Numbered from the stretch's first letter, positions 1 to 9,380 are shown. The stretch: 64,000 nucleotides of DNA from Runella sp. CRIBMP (GCF_009905605.1 NZ_JAAAKZ010000004.1:186001-250000), one strand, 5' to 3'. Notes: generated by a model not told the origin, from the letters alone. Program-made: numbers and translations.

Positions 1-2
1 AA

Positions 3-773
3 GGGGGAAATGTTGTTTCGGCCGATCCAACCTATATGTCACTTGTAAAAGTAGCCGAAGCTACTGGTGCCTCTTGGAAAGCCGTTCCTTGCAAAGGCGA
101 CTGGTCGCATGACCTGAAAGCCATGGAAGCCGCCATCGACAAAGACACCAAGCTTGTCTATATCTGTAATCCTAATAACCCAATGGGAAGTATCACATCG
201 GGCAAAGAATTGTTGGATTTCTGTTCACGAGTAGCCGACAGAGTGCCTATTTTTGTGGACGAAGCTTATCTAGAACTTGCCGTGGGTGCCGATACCCAAA
301 GCATGGTATCCTTGCTTAGCCAGAAGAAAAACGTCATCATTGCCCGTACGTTCTCAAAAATCATGGGTATGGCAGGTTTGCGCGTTGGATACATCGCAGC
401 ATTGCCTTCAACGCTTGACAATATTCAGAAAATTACGCGTGGCGGGATGGGTATTACTCAAACCTCAATTGCCGCAGCGGTAGCAAGTATGGACGACAAT
501 GAGTTTCAGGATACTACCCGTAAGCTCAACCATGAAGTAAAAACCTACCTCTGCAAAAACCTCGACCGTATGGGTTATAAGCACGTAACTTCTTACACCA
601 ACTTCGTGATATTCCCCATTAATATGCCTGGCAAAGAAATGCTCCAAAAAATGATGGCCAAAGGAATCATGGTGCGCGGTTATGAGATTCAGGGAAAACC
701 CTGGTGCCGCGTAAGTATGGGTACAATGGACGAAATTAAGCAGTTTGTCAGCGCATTAGAAGCTATTAGTTAA
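3..773 (+). CDS. PLP-dependent aminotransferase, HisC-like (5' truncated by window edge)
   Basis: The last ~256 residues of a fold-type I pyridoxal-phosphate aminotransferase; the 5' end lies off the window and the frame is open from base 3, upstream of the first Met. It most resembles histidinol-phosphate/aromatic aminotransferases, cytoplasmic enzymes that exchange an amino group with 2-oxoglutarate. Visible landmarks are the NPNNPMG loop, the DEAY motif whose Asp contacts the cofactor pyridine nitrogen, and TFSKIMGMAGLRVGY carrying the Schiff-base Lys and a phosphate-binding Arg. No other histidine genes are in view, so the substrate is not fixed by context. A set of 14-nt repeat units separates it from the permease gene 90 bp downstream. 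Confidence 0.8.
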   Translation, partial: GGNVVSADPTYMSLVKVAEATGASWKAVPCKGDWSHDLKAMEAAIDKDTKLVYICNPNNPMGSITSGKELLDFCSRVADRVPIFVDEAYLELAVGADTQSMVSLLSQKKNVIIARTFSKIMGMAGLRVGYIAALPSTLDNIQKITRGGMGITQTSIAAAVASMDDNEFQDTTRKLNHEVKTYLCKNLDRMGYKHVTSYTNFVIFPINMPGKEMLQKMMAKGIMVRGYEIQGKPWCRVSMGTMDEIKQFVSALEAIS

Positions 774-776
774 TTA

Positions 777-855
777 GGAGTGAGTAGGCAGGAGTCAGTA
801 GGAAATGGTTTCATTCTCACTACTGACTCCCCACTACTGATTCCTCACTACTCCC
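777..855. repeat. Inverted array of 14-nt units between two genes
   Basis: Two 14-nt units (777-790, 791-804) are followed, in reverse orientation, by three more (817-830, 831-844, and a partial one at 845-855). The inner arms GGAGTCAGTAG (791-801) and CTACTGACTCC (820-830) are perfect reverse complements, so the transcript can fold into an 11-bp hairpin. It fills almost the whole gap between the aminotransferase stop and the next ATG. There is no T-run, so it is not a typical terminator. Similar elements occur near 15.3, 24.1, 26.1 and 32.2 kb. Confidence 0.75.
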
Positions 856-862
856 TGAAATT

Positions 863-1957
863 ATGAGTGACGCTCTACAAAAAGCATTTACTTTATTGTT
901 ATTGATTGTTTTGGGTTTGATTTTGCGTTCCAAATTCAAAAACAAACAACAAACCGACGGAATCAAGGAAATGGTGCTTTCGGTAGCCCTTCCTTCCACC
1001 ATTTTTATTGCGTTAATGAAGGTAAACGTTGATTCTAAGCTGATTATCGTTCCGGCATTGACCTTAGTTTTTAACTTTTTTATGTATTTTGTTACGCCCG
1101 TTGCCTTGGCTTTCTTTGGCGTAGAAAAAAACAGCTCTACTGGTCGTACACTCATCATGTTGCTTCCTTCGCTGGCCCCGGGCTTGTCTTGCTTTCCCTT
1201 TATTGCAGAGTTTTTGGGTGAAGAAAGTGTGGCAATGGCGGCGTTGGGCGATGTTGGAAACAAGTTTTTTGTCTTGATATTTTTGTACGTGATTGCCTTG
1301 AATATGTTTCTCAAAAATGCCAAAACAGAAGAGACAAATATCGGAGATAAAATCAAGGCTCTTTTGGTCAATTTGGCCAAAGAACCCATCAACATCATTA
1401 TTGCTTCGGCCCTTATTTTGTTGAGTTTCGGCGTGAGTTTTAAATCATTGCCCGTCATTATTGCTGATATGTTTGACAAAACCAGTGCAATGATGACACC
1501 ATTGGTACTGATATTCATCGGATTGGCGGTTCAGCTGAAACAAAAAAAGAAGAGATTGATTAGCTCGATGCTGATGTTTAGAGCGGGTATCACCATGTTG
1601 TTTAGTGCTGCAGTGATTGCCGTACTGGGAATAAAAGAACCTACAATGGTGCTGTTGGCGGTAGCTATTCCTTTGAGTTCAGCGAGCTTTTGGCCTTTTG
1701 CTCACATTTCAGCGTTCAATTTGCGAGAAGAAGCTTCGGGCTTACCCAAAGAACGCCGCACGTTTGATGCCGAATTGGCCGTATTGGTTCTGGCGTTTTC
1801 TTTGCCATTTTCAACATTACTGATTCTTGGAATTTTATCAGCAGGTACATTTTTTGCCGATTTACCTACACTCATTATCACTGGACTCCTTTTTATGGGT
1901 ATCGGCGTAGTCCCCAACCTGATTGGAAAATCAATTATGAAGTTTTCAAAAGCCTAA
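863..1957 (+). CDS. AEC-family permease (auxin efflux carrier-like)
   Basis: A 364-residue, very hydrophobic protein with about ten membrane helices in two bundles of five, the layout of the auxin efflux carrier/malonate permease family (Mem_trans). These are inner-membrane secondary transporters of organic anions. The N-terminal segment IKEMVLSVALPSTIFIALM is the typical first repeat, with a Pro in a broken helix; a charged loop around residues 155-165 separates the halves. The first ATG follows the 14-nt repeat array. It runs co-directionally with its neighbours, but the context does not show the substrate. The family is fairly secure from topology and the Pro-containing motif; the transported compound is unknown. 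Confidence 0.7.
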   Translation: MSDALQKAFTLLLLIVLGLILRSKFKNKQQTDGIKEMVLSVALPSTIFIALMKVNVDSKLIIVPALTLVFNFFMYFVTPVALAFFGVEKNSSTGRTLIMLLPSLAPGLSCFPFIAEFLGEESVAMAALGDVGNKFFVLIFLYVIALNMFLKNAKTEETNIGDKIKALLVNLAKEPINIIIASALILLSFGVSFKSLPVIIADMFDKTSAMMTPLVLIFIGLAVQLKQKKKRLISSMLMFRAGITMLFSAAVIAVLGIKEPTMVLLAVAIPLSSASFWPFAHISAFNLREEASGLPKERRTFDAELAVLVLAFSLPFSTLLILGILSAGTFFADLPTLIITGLLFMGIGVVPNLIGKSIMKFSKA

Positions 1958-2027
1958 AATCTAATTGGCTCAATTTACCATTGTTGCTTTTGCACTTAAT
2001 CAACAAACACTAAAACCTAATGAAATT

Positions 2028-2498
2028 ATGAAGACTGCAAAAATATTCCTTTTTGTCGCCGTGGCCTTAGCCGCAGCCTCTTGTAAAGTGGATGATCCAT
2101 TTGTAGACCGCGTGGTTGCACCCGTTCTGTTGGTGTTTGATAATGCCATTGGCGATGGCGGCGGTTTTACCACCGAGCCGACAGTTACCTCAAAAGCAAC
2201 GGGTACGGCTACCGTAAGTGTTCGGATTCTTGAATTAGACAAAACCAATATTCTTGACTATAAAAAAGGAATAGATTCTATTCCAGTAACTGGCCTAGCG
2301 TTGTCGCTTACGACACGTGCAGGTGTTAAAATTGCTGACTTGACAACCGATGCCAACGGTCGGGCCATGGTGACCAAAACTTGGGCTGAGTTTGGTGTAG
2401 CGGCTCCAAAGGCGGGTTCGATTGTTTCGCTTACGCTGACGGGTAAATATAAAGAGCAATCTTTCTCGAAACTGGCTCGTTTGCAGGCAGTTAATTAA
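2028..2498 (+). CDS. Small secreted lipoprotein, function unknown
   Basis: A protein of about 156 residues starting at ATG 2028. An earlier in-frame start at 1965 would add 21 residues ahead of an obvious signal peptide and is not preferred. The N-terminus has Lys, a hydrophobic core and the lipobox AAASC, so it should be lipidated and exported. The remainder is rich in Thr/Val/Gly (KATGTATVSVRIL, then DLTTDANGRAMV), suggesting a beta-sandwich such as an Ig-like or carboxypeptidase-like fold. I do not recognise a named family. It lies 70 bp after the permease gene and may be cotranscribed with it. A hairpin with a T-run lies ~180 bp downstream. Confidence 0.65.
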   Translation: MKTAKIFLFVAVALAAASCKVDDPFVDRVVAPVLLVFDNAIGDGGGFTTEPTVTSKATGTATVSVRILELDKTNILDYKKGIDSIPVTGLALSLTTRAGVKIADLTTDANGRAMVTKTWAEFGVAAPKAGSIVSLTLTGKYKEQSFSKLARLQAVN

Positions 2499-2679
2499 AT
2501 GTCAGGCTGCCGTAGTGCAGCGCTTAAACTAGAATAATCTGAGTAAATGGTGTCGCTGGATTGGAGAGAGTAAAGTGGTCAATATCAACAAACTATTCGA
2601 TCTTAAACTTAATTCCTGATACCAAACTCATTTTAGAGTATATATTATTGGTGGGTTTGAATAATCAATGATTGAGTCG

Positions 2680-2715
2680 ACACAGCCGAGGCATTCGCTT
2701 CGGCTGTGTTTTTTT
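2680..2715 (+). terminator. Rho-independent terminator
   Basis: ACACAGCCGA (2680-2689) pairs perfectly with TCGGCTGTGT (2700-2709) across a 10-nt loop and is followed by seven T residues. It is oriented to end rightward transcription from the lipoprotein gene and lies just before the convergent response-regulator gene. Confidence 0.8.
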
Positions 2716-2719
2716 ATCC

Positions 2720-3496
2720 CTATTCGCCGAGCCAAGTTTTAAAGTCGCTGGCTTTTTCCCGGCCCACAATCGCTTCTTCGTCAAAAGCGGGTGTCAATTG
2801 GATTTTAAGTTTGCTGTTGAAGTACAAATGCACTTTTTCGATGGCATTGGCAGAAGCGATGACTTGACGATTTAACCGAAAAAAATGACGAGGATTCAGT
2901 TCTCCGAAAATTTCATCTAACGTATAATCTACCAAGTAATCGCGCCCTTCAAACGATTTGGCAAAGCTCATTTTGTTTCGGGTGTAGAAATAAGCGATTT
3001 CTTTGGTAGTCAGGGAAAACATTTTCTGGCCTTGTTTGATCAAAAACCGCTCCCGATACACCGGCGCTGACGTGGTGGCCATGTTTGAAAGTAGTTTTTT
3101 GATGGAAAGCTGAATTTCGCTTGGCTCCTTCAAAAAAGTTTCTTTGAGGTAGTTTAGTTTGTTTAGCGCCCTGCTCAACTCTTCGGCCTTGATGGGTTTG
3201 AGGAGGTAATCTATGCTGTTGACCTTAAAGGCTTTAAGGGCAAATTCGTCGTAGGCAGTAGTAAAAATAACTGGACTTTGGACGGTTATGTGATTGAAAA
3301 TTTCAAAACTTTGCCCGTCGGCCAATTCAATATCTAGCAGGATTAAATCGGGTGCGGGATGGGCCTGAAGCCACGCTACGGTATCTTCGATACTGGTCAA
3401 AATGGCCAAAATAAAGGCCGTAGGCTCAACCTCCAGCACCAGTCGCTGCAATTTTCTGGCGGTTAGTTCTTCGTCTTCTACAATTAAAATGTTCAT
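2720..3496 (-). CDS. LytTR-type DNA-binding response regulator
   Basis: A 258-residue cytoplasmic response regulator. Residues ~1-120 form a receiver domain: the acidic VEDE near the start, phospho-acceptor Asp in LILLDIEL, the switch Thr in IFTTAYD and the conserved Lys in DYLLKPIK. Residues ~150-255 form a LytTR DNA-binding domain, with RFLIKQGQKMFSL, EIAYFYTRN and HFFRLNRQVIAS as typical strands. It starts one base after the stop of the upstream kinase gene, so the two form a translationally close pair. The cognate sensor is the LytS-like kinase; the target is likely the same operon or nearby genes. A paralogous pair lies at 35.3-37.1 kb. Confidence 0.9.
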   Translation of the reverse strand: MNILIVEDEELTARKLQRLVLEVEPTAFILAILTSIEDTVAWLQAHPAPDLILLDIELADGQSFEIFNHITVQSPVIFTTAYDEFALKAFKVNSIDYLLKPIKAEELSRALNKLNYLKETFLKEPSEIQLSIKKLLSNMATTSAPVYRERFLIKQGQKMFSLTTKEIAYFYTRNKMSFAKSFEGRDYLVDYTLDEIFGELNPRHFFRLNRQVIASANAIEKVHLYFNSKLKIQLTPAFDEEAIVGREKASDFKTWLGE

Positions 3497-3497
3497 G

Positions 3498-4547
3498 TCA
3501 TAATCCTCCGTACGTCACGGAGGTGTTTGAAGGGTTGATGAGTGGGACTTTTACCTGAAAAATATGCTCCGTTTGGCGAACAACCACGTGAGGTTGGCCG
3601 AGCAGGCTATACTTGGATGAAATATTGGCTAACCCCGTTTTATCAGAAGGCAGACTTTTGGATTTGACCTGTAAGTTGTTAACCACAAATAAATCATTGG
3701 AGTCGTCGGCGTAAATGGTGATTTTTAGGGGTTGATGACTCAAAATTGCATTGTGTTTTACGGCATTTTCGACCAATAATTGTAAAGTAAGTGGCGGAAT
3801 CAAATAAGACAATTTGGCGGTTGGTATGTCTTTTATCAATCGGAGTCCATTGCCAAAGCGCGTTTGGAGCAAATGAAAATAGGCATCAATGAAGTTTAGT
3901 TCGTTTTCGAGCGTGGTGAGCGGCTGGTCGTTGTTTTGCAATAAATACCGATACACCGACGACAATTCTTCGATAAATCGCTCTGCTTTTTTGGGATCTT
4001 CGGCCACCAATGACGACAGCGTACTCAGGTTGTTAAACAAAAAATGGGGCTGAATTTGGGATTTAAGCGAATCCAACTGCGTTTGCAGGTTTTCTTTTTT
4101 GAGGCGCTCCGCTTCATAATAGGTTTTCCACCATTGTTTGTAGAGATAGATTGCCTCGTAAATGGCTAAAATCGGTAATAGCATCACCAGACCGAAAATA
4201 ATGTTGAAAATATACCGTTGCGTTGTAAAATGATATCCCCAGAACTTAGTTGTACTGTAAAATAATGAGAAGGTAAATCGAATACCGATGGTAATGATGA
4301 ACGTCCAAAACAACAAAAAGGCGATTCGGGTACGGGTAAGTTTGATGCCCGGATACTTATTTCTGGACTTGATAATCACCAGTCGATTTAATTCCCAAAG
4401 CACGATGATGGCAAAGACTGAATGAATGATTTCTGAATGAAGGTCAATTCGGTGAAAAGCATTTCCTTCGTGGTAAATCACCAATGCCACCAGCGTAATG
4501 ATGGGTACACCGATGATTCTGAGCCATTTATCGTTAAGTTTTGTCAT
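3498..4547 (-). CDS. LytS-like sensor histidine kinase (His_kinase family)
   Basis: A 349-residue membrane sensor kinase. The first ~150 residues contain about four hydrophobic segments with short loops and no recognisable ligand domain. A coiled linker then leads into the His_kinase core with SQIQPHFLFNNLSTLSSL, where the His is the phosphorylation site. The nucleotide-binding region follows (LQLLVENAVKHN as N-box), with a degenerate Gly-rich end (GLANISSKYSLL), as usual for this family. It sits between the secreted NTF2-like gene (34 bp upstream) and the LytTR regulator. The signal is probably sensed in the membrane. Confidence 0.88.
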   Translation of the reverse strand: MTKLNDKWLRIIGVPIITLVALVIYHEGNAFHRIDLHSEIIHSVFAIIVLWELNRLVIIKSRNKYPGIKLTRTRIAFLLFWTFIITIGIRFTFSLFYSTTKFWGYHFTTQRYIFNIIFGLVMLLPILAIYEAIYLYKQWWKTYYEAERLKKENLQTQLDSLKSQIQPHFLFNNLSTLSSLVAEDPKKAERFIEELSSVYRYLLQNNDQPLTTLENELNFIDAYFHLLQTRFGNGLRLIKDIPTAKLSYLIPPLTLQLLVENAVKHNAILSHQPLKITIYADDSNDLFVVNNLQVKSKSLPSDKTGLANISSKYSLLGQPHVVVRQTEHIFQVKVPLINPSNTSVTYGGL

Positions 4548-4580
4548 TGAAAAAGTCGGTCCTGCGAGAGAAAAAGTGAT

Positions 4581-5405
4581 TTAATCCATGGTTAATAGAA
4601 TCAATTTCCAGTCATTTTTATCCTTTATCCATACCCGCAAATAGCTGGTCGTTTTGTTGGAATGGGTTACGCTTCCGTACACGTATGCAAAATCACCAGC
4701 TTTTGAGATTCCGCCATTTAATGCCTTTAATGTAGCTTGGTTCGACCATTCTGAAAGTTCTTCCAACACTCGCTTTTGAGTAATAACGGGGCTTTTTCCT
4801 GGTAAATTGAAATGAGCATAAGGATGAATATAGGACGAAAGACTACGCCATCCTTGGGTTACAATCGTCTGATTGATAGCTTTTTCCAGGGTCATTATTT
4901 CGTCGTAGTTAGCATTCACAAAGGATTGTTGGAGGGAGATTTCGTTTACGGTCGAAACCGGCGGGTGCGTTTCGGTATATGAATTTCCCAAATCTATCAA
5001 AAGTTTAAATTCGCCCGAGTTATTTTTTTTCCAAATTGAAGAAAAATTGCCGCGTGCAATGACCGAATCTTTAGGCGTTGCCCTGACGGTATACGGTCCA
5101 GTATTCAAGCCCAAATCGCCCGAAGCGCTGATGACAGAAAACGAAGGTTCCCAAAACAAGACGGGAGATTTGGCAGGGGCGTTTTGGTAAAATTCCATCC
5201 CGTTGAGCACTTTTCCTTGGTTAAACACCACACCTGTGCTATCAAGAAATCTGAGAAAACCTTCTTTGATGGAATGCGTGGACGTATACGCCGCAAATTG
5301 TTTCTCGGAATCAATGAGTTTTTGAATTGGTTTTTGGGCGTGGGAAGTGCCGAAAACCAATCCCATCAACAGGTTGGCAAGCGTTAAGTGACGTAGTGGT
5401 TTCAT
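4581..5405 (-). CDS. Secreted protein with two NTF2/SnoaL-like domains
   Basis: A 274-residue protein with a cleavable signal peptide (MKPLRHLTLANLL... ending in SHAQ). Two similar halves follow: residues ~25-145 (LIDSEKQFAAYTST; SIWKKNNSGEFKLLIDLG) and ~155-274 (ITQKRVLEELSEWS; RVWIKDKNDWKLILLTMD). Each resembles the alpha+beta cone of DUF4440/SnoaL-like NTF2 domains, whose end is typically W-K-x-hydrophobic. No catalytic residues can be assigned. It is the first gene of a leftward unit with the LytS/LytTR pair, so it may be an extracytoplasmic partner of that system; this is inference from position only. Confidence 0.65.
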   Translation of the reverse strand: MKPLRHLTLANLLMGLVFGTSHAQKPIQKLIDSEKQFAAYTSTHSIKEGFLRFLDSTGVVFNQGKVLNGMEFYQNAPAKSPVLFWEPSFSVISASGDLGLNTGPYTVRATPKDSVIARGNFSSIWKKNNSGEFKLLIDLGNSYTETHPPVSTVNEISLQQSFVNANYDEIMTLEKAINQTIVTQGWRSLSSYIHPYAHFNLPGKSPVITQKRVLEELSEWSNQATLKALNGGISKAGDFAYVYGSVTHSNKTTSYLRVWIKDKNDWKLILLTMD

Positions 5406-5589
5406 GCAGTTTAGCTGTGTTTTTTTTCCAAAATTCTTAATTCCACCTGAGACAAAAAATGGACATCTCTCTGAACTGTTGTTTTTTCAGTCCGAAGTGA
5501 CAGAGAAGGCTAAGCGCTTGAAATAGTCGCGGTAAAGTGCGAATTTAGAGCGATAAAAGTGCAGAACAATCATTCATAAACGCAATACG

Positions 5590-6522
5590 ATGGATTCTGT
5601 AGACAAATCAAGACGCGCAGCGCTCAACACCCTCGGTGTTTTCGGCGCAGGAATGTGGTTGTTACCTTCTTTTCCGTTTTTAAGCAATGAACAAAACATG
5701 ATTAAACGAAAAATACCATCTTCGGGCGAACTTTTGCCCATCGTGGGGCTGGGTACTTGGCAGCAGTTTGACGTCGGATTGTCGGATGTGGAACGTCGAC
5801 AACTCACCGAAGTCCTGACCATGATGATTGAAAAAGGGGGCAGGCTGATTGACTCGTCGCCCATGTACGGACGTGCTGAAGCGGTCATCGGGGAACTTGC
5901 CGCGCCGCCCGCCATCAATCCCAATCTCTTTTATGCCACTAAAGTGTGGACAACGGGAAAAGAGGCGGGGATTCGGGAAATGAATGACTCAATGGCCAAA
6001 ATGCGTCGAAAAACCCTTGATTTGATGCAGGTTCATAATTTGGTGGATTACAAAACACATTTGCAAACATTGTACAAGTGGAAAGAAGAAGGCAAAATTC
6101 GGTACATTGGTATTACGCACTACACGGCTTCTGCCCACGAAACACTGGAGCGAGTTTTGAAGTCGGAGAAGATTGACTTTGTGCAGTTCAATTATTCCAT
6201 TCGCGAGCGAAATGCCGAGAAAAGACTGCTAAATGCGGCCCAAGAAAAAGGAGTGGCGGTGATTATCAATGAGCCATTTGAATCGGGTTCGTTGTTCAAT
6301 GCGGTCAAAGGGAAGAAACTGCCCGAATGGGCGGCCGAAAATGATATTCAGAGTTGGGGGCAGTATTTTTTGAAGTATCTTTTGGCCAACGAGGCCGTCA
6401 ATTGTGTTATTCCGGGTACTTCAAATCCGAAGCACGTCGTGGATAACATGGGGGCGGGTTTTGGTCGGTTGCCTGATGAAAAATTGCGTTTAAAAATGAT
6501 TGAGTATTTAAGTACAATTTAG
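5590..6522 (+). CDS. Aldo/keto reductase with twin-arginine-like signal
   Basis: A 310-residue NAD(P)H-dependent oxidoreductase of the aldo/keto reductase superfamily. After an N-terminal SRRAALNTLG twin-arginine-type segment and hydrophobic stretch, the barrel begins at about residue 45 (LPIVGLGTWQQFDVG). The usual catalytic set is visible: Asp and Tyr in DSSPMYGRAE, Lys in YATKVWT, His in LMQVHNLVD. The C-terminus carries CVIPGTSNPKHVVDNM, which fits the cofactor phosphate site. Folded export via Tat would be in keeping with a cofactor-containing enzyme. Its stop overlaps the stop of the convergent DUF5686 gene by 4 bp. The substrate is unknown. Confidence 0.85.
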   Translation: MDSVDKSRRAALNTLGVFGAGMWLLPSFPFLSNEQNMIKRKIPSSGELLPIVGLGTWQQFDVGLSDVERRQLTEVLTMMIEKGGRLIDSSPMYGRAEAVIGELAAPPAINPNLFYATKVWTTGKEAGIREMNDSMAKMRRKTLDLMQVHNLVDYKTHLQTLYKWKEEGKIRYIGITHYTASAHETLERVLKSEKIDFVQFNYSIRERNAEKRLLNAAQEKGVAVIINEPFESGSLFNAVKGKKLPEWAAENDIQSWGQYFLKYLLANEAVNCVIPGTSNPKHVVDNMGAGFGRLPDEKLRLKMIEYLSTI

Positions 6523-9047
6523 ATATTGAACCAAAATGAAAACTTAACGGCAAAGGGTGTGATGCCCGGATTTTGGCGGTAGGTCAAGCGGTGAATGGCG
6601 TCGACCCGCAGCACTTTGAAAATATTGTCGATGGCATAGCCTACTTCAACGTAGGGTTCTTTGCCCAACGTACTGAAACCTAGCACGGGCCGCCCTTGCC
6701 CATCTATGGGAGCTAAGAGATTCATATTGGCGGGCCGAACACTGCCGTAAAGCACCTTGGCATTGGCCAAAAAACGCCATTTTAAACGTTTGATGGCAGG
6801 AATTCGGTTGAAAAGCAACCCTTCAAAATTATGCTCATATCGAAGTTGAATGTATTGGTCGCTCACAAATTCAAAGTAATTCATGAGGTTGAAGGCGTTT
6901 TCGACGTAAAAAAGGGATTCATTACCCAGCGGCGTATAGAGCATAGGGTAGGGGAGCGTTGAAGGAATGTAGCCCAAGGTGACATTGTAATTGGAGCGCC
7001 CCCATATACCCACCCGAAAACTTTGCTTTACATTTAGGGATAAGCGGTGATAACTAAAATCACTGTTCATGAGGTTACGCAGCCCCATTTGATAGCGAAA
7101 AATCACGAGTGGCCACCGCTGGGTGCCGAGGGTGAGTCGTTCGTTTTCGTTGTAGATAAACACCTCATCTTTGCCCCAACGGGTTTCAAAAAACAACTCT
7201 GAGTTTTGGTAATTGCTTTGGGTGGGTGAACGGTCGCCCATGCCGGGGGCGGTTCGGTAGGCAAAGGTGTACATGGGCTCAAACGAGCGATGACGCAACC
7301 CCACCGTTTGGGTCAATCCCCTGAAAAGCTCGCGTTTGATGTAGGCAGAACTGACCCCTTCAAAATACCCGCGACGGTACGAACCCCAGCGGGTCATGGC
7401 GCCAAAAAGGGCATTGTTGCCGATGGCCTCCGACGAAAGCCCGATGCGCTCTAAATCATAACTATGGCTGATACCTCCGATGGTCCAAGGCTTGCGGCTA
7501 AAGATGTAATCAACGCTAAAATTATACTTCCATTTTTGATCCAAAGTGCCGTAGGCGGCGTGTCCGCTCAATATCCATTTGCGGCTGAAATCTGGGTTGG
7601 TTTTGCCCCCGATACGGATACGGTTTCCTTCCACCACATTGTTAGAATATAAATACAAAAAAGGCCCGACGTCAATGTTGACCTTCGGAATTCGTTTGTA
7701 TCCATTGACGGCCATATTCAGGACTTCTACGTAGGTTCGTACCACTGGAACCTGCTTAACGGAATCAATGAGTTGATAGGCCGTTTGCTCGCCTGCCGTC
7801 AGCGGTTCATGACGAACTTTGTTCCAATAGTCTTCAGGATATTCTTTGTAATCTTCGGAAAGTTCCAGCGGATAGTCATAAAACTTGGGAGGGCGAGGTT
7901 TGTTGACCGTCACATTCCGATTGGAGGTATAAAATTTTACCAACATTCCCGCCGTAGAATCAGTCAATTCGGCTACGTCAATCAGCACCCGAGATTTGAT
8001 GGGCATCCAAGTGCTGTCGCCGATTTGTTCATATTCCTGCTGGATTTTGATGCGTTCAATGAAATTGATGTTGGCACGTTTGCCCACGCTGGCGTCCACC
8101 TGCACGAGTGCGTGCGAGAGTGTGTCAATCCAAATGGTGCCGTTGAAAGCAAGGTCTTGGGGGCGTTTGGGTTCATAATCAATCTGATAACACCAATACC
8201 CACCCACATAAGTAGTGTCAATCAAATAGTATTCGTAGGTGTTTTTCCAGCCGTCGGCAATGGGAGAATGAAAATCTTTTTCGACCACACTCAGCCAGTT
8301 TTGATAAAAATTATACTGCTGAAACGACGATCCAATGAGCTGAGAAATCAGGCTCCCGTCGGTGACGGCGATGCCCGAAATCTTGGTTTTAAGAATTTGT
8401 TCTTTCTTTTTGCGCGGGTTTTCCCTGAAGTAATAATTGGAAATGGATTCGGACAGATAAATCGGAATCACGGGCCGACCATCTTCGCCCGCAATCTTTT
8501 CAAATTTATCCACCGCTTCCGTAATCTTTCGAATGGCTTTGCGCTTTTTAAAACGCTGCGAAAGGTTATCTACGTCCACTTCAATCTTGTTGTAGCTTTC
8601 GTATTCGTAGGCAGTCAGGCGGTTGGGATTGTGCGCGGGCTTTTGTTTTACTACTTTCCGCAGAATATTATACGCGGGATTTTCGCCAGCGTAAACCTTT
8701 ACTTCCTGAAGTTTGATTTCGGAAGATTCGAGCTGAAAATTGATAACTTGTGAAATCGAATCTTTGCGAATGGCTTTGGTTTTGGGTCGATAACTCATCG
8801 ACGAAACCATCAAAGAATCGCCTATTTGAGTGGTTTTTAGCGTATAAAATCCTTCAAAATTGGTGGTAACCCCCGCAGTTTTGCCTTTGATTGCCACCGC
8901 TGCAAAGGGCACAGGGTCACCAGTTTGGGCATCGGTAATGCGGCCAGAAATGGTGTAAGTTGTCTGACTGACGCCTTTGAGTGACCAGAAAAGTACGAAA
9001 CAGACTAACGTACAATGTATAGGAAAGAAGCGTAATCGTCTAATCAC
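6519..9047 (-). CDS. DUF5686 outer-membrane protein with carboxypeptidase-like regulatory domain
   Basis: An 842-residue exported protein. A signal peptide is followed at ~28-115 by a CarboxypepD_reg-like beta-sandwich (ISGRITDAQTGDPVPFAAV, then TNFEGFYTL), common at the N-terminus of Bacteroidota outer-membrane proteins. The rest is the DUF5686 module, starting near VYAGENPAYNILRKV and ending in alternating beta-strands up to KFSFWFNI, with an aromatic C-terminal residue pattern as in beta-barrels. No TonB box or plug domain is seen, so it is not a classical TonB receptor. The function of the family is unknown. It is monocistronic and convergent with the aldo/keto reductase gene. Confidence 0.85.
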   Translation of the reverse strand: MIRRLRFFPIHCTLVCFVLFWSLKGVSQTTYTISGRITDAQTGDPVPFAAVAIKGKTAGVTTNFEGFYTLKTTQIGDSLMVSSMSYRPKTKAIRKDSISQVINFQLESSEIKLQEVKVYAGENPAYNILRKVVKQKPAHNPNRLTAYEYESYNKIEVDVDNLSQRFKKRKAIRKITEAVDKFEKIAGEDGRPVIPIYLSESISNYYFRENPRKKKEQILKTKISGIAVTDGSLISQLIGSSFQQYNFYQNWLSVVEKDFHSPIADGWKNTYEYYLIDTTYVGGYWCYQIDYEPKRPQDLAFNGTIWIDTLSHALVQVDASVGKRANINFIERIKIQQEYEQIGDSTWMPIKSRVLIDVAELTDSTAGMLVKFYTSNRNVTVNKPRPPKFYDYPLELSEDYKEYPEDYWNKVRHEPLTAGEQTAYQLIDSVKQVPVVRTYVEVLNMAVNGYKRIPKVNIDVGPFLYLYSNNVVEGNRIRIGGKTNPDFSRKWILSGHAAYGTLDQKWKYNFSVDYIFSRKPWTIGGISHSYDLERIGLSSEAIGNNALFGAMTRWGSYRRGYFEGVSSAYIKRELFRGLTQTVGLRHRSFEPMYTFAYRTAPGMGDRSPTQSNYQNSELFFETRWGKDEVFIYNENERLTLGTQRWPLVIFRYQMGLRNLMNSDFSYHRLSLNVKQSFRVGIWGRSNYNVTLGYIPSTLPYPMLYTPLGNESLFYVENAFNLMNYFEFVSDQYIQLRYEHNFEGLLFNRIPAIKRLKWRFLANAKVLYGSVRPANMNLLAPIDGQGRPVLGFSTLGKEPYVEVGYAIDNIFKVLRVDAIHRLTYRQNPGITPFAVKFSFWFNI

Positions 9048-9380
9048 AGGTGGGGTATTTGGTTCATGGTCTGTCTATAATGACAAACGCTTGTTGAAAA
9101 TAAAAAAGTTTAGCGGCTATGACAATTATTTTTGACTTTTTTATTGATAATACGCAATTATGAGGCCATTATGTTGCAATATTTAAAGTTTTTACACAAA
9201 AAATCCTCTCACCGAACGCACTCAGGAGAGGAATATACATTGACTTTTGATATTGCAATCTATGTTGAAATCAGAAAACAATCAGTCAGAAGCTTTAAGT
9301 TATTTATTATGTATGTCAGTTACTTTGTTAAATCCATTGGTCAAAGAAATAAAAAGTAATTAACTCAGAATCATGAATAA

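Noticed and set aside
7773..8753. 326-codon open frame on the plus strand
   Set aside because: It lies wholly antisense to the well-supported DUF5686 gene and shows no recognisable domains; its length is explained by codon bias of that gene.
9132..9359. 75-codon ORF in the gene-poor interval
   Set aside because: AT-rich, no motif or plausible signal, contains a hairpin; not convincing as a gene.
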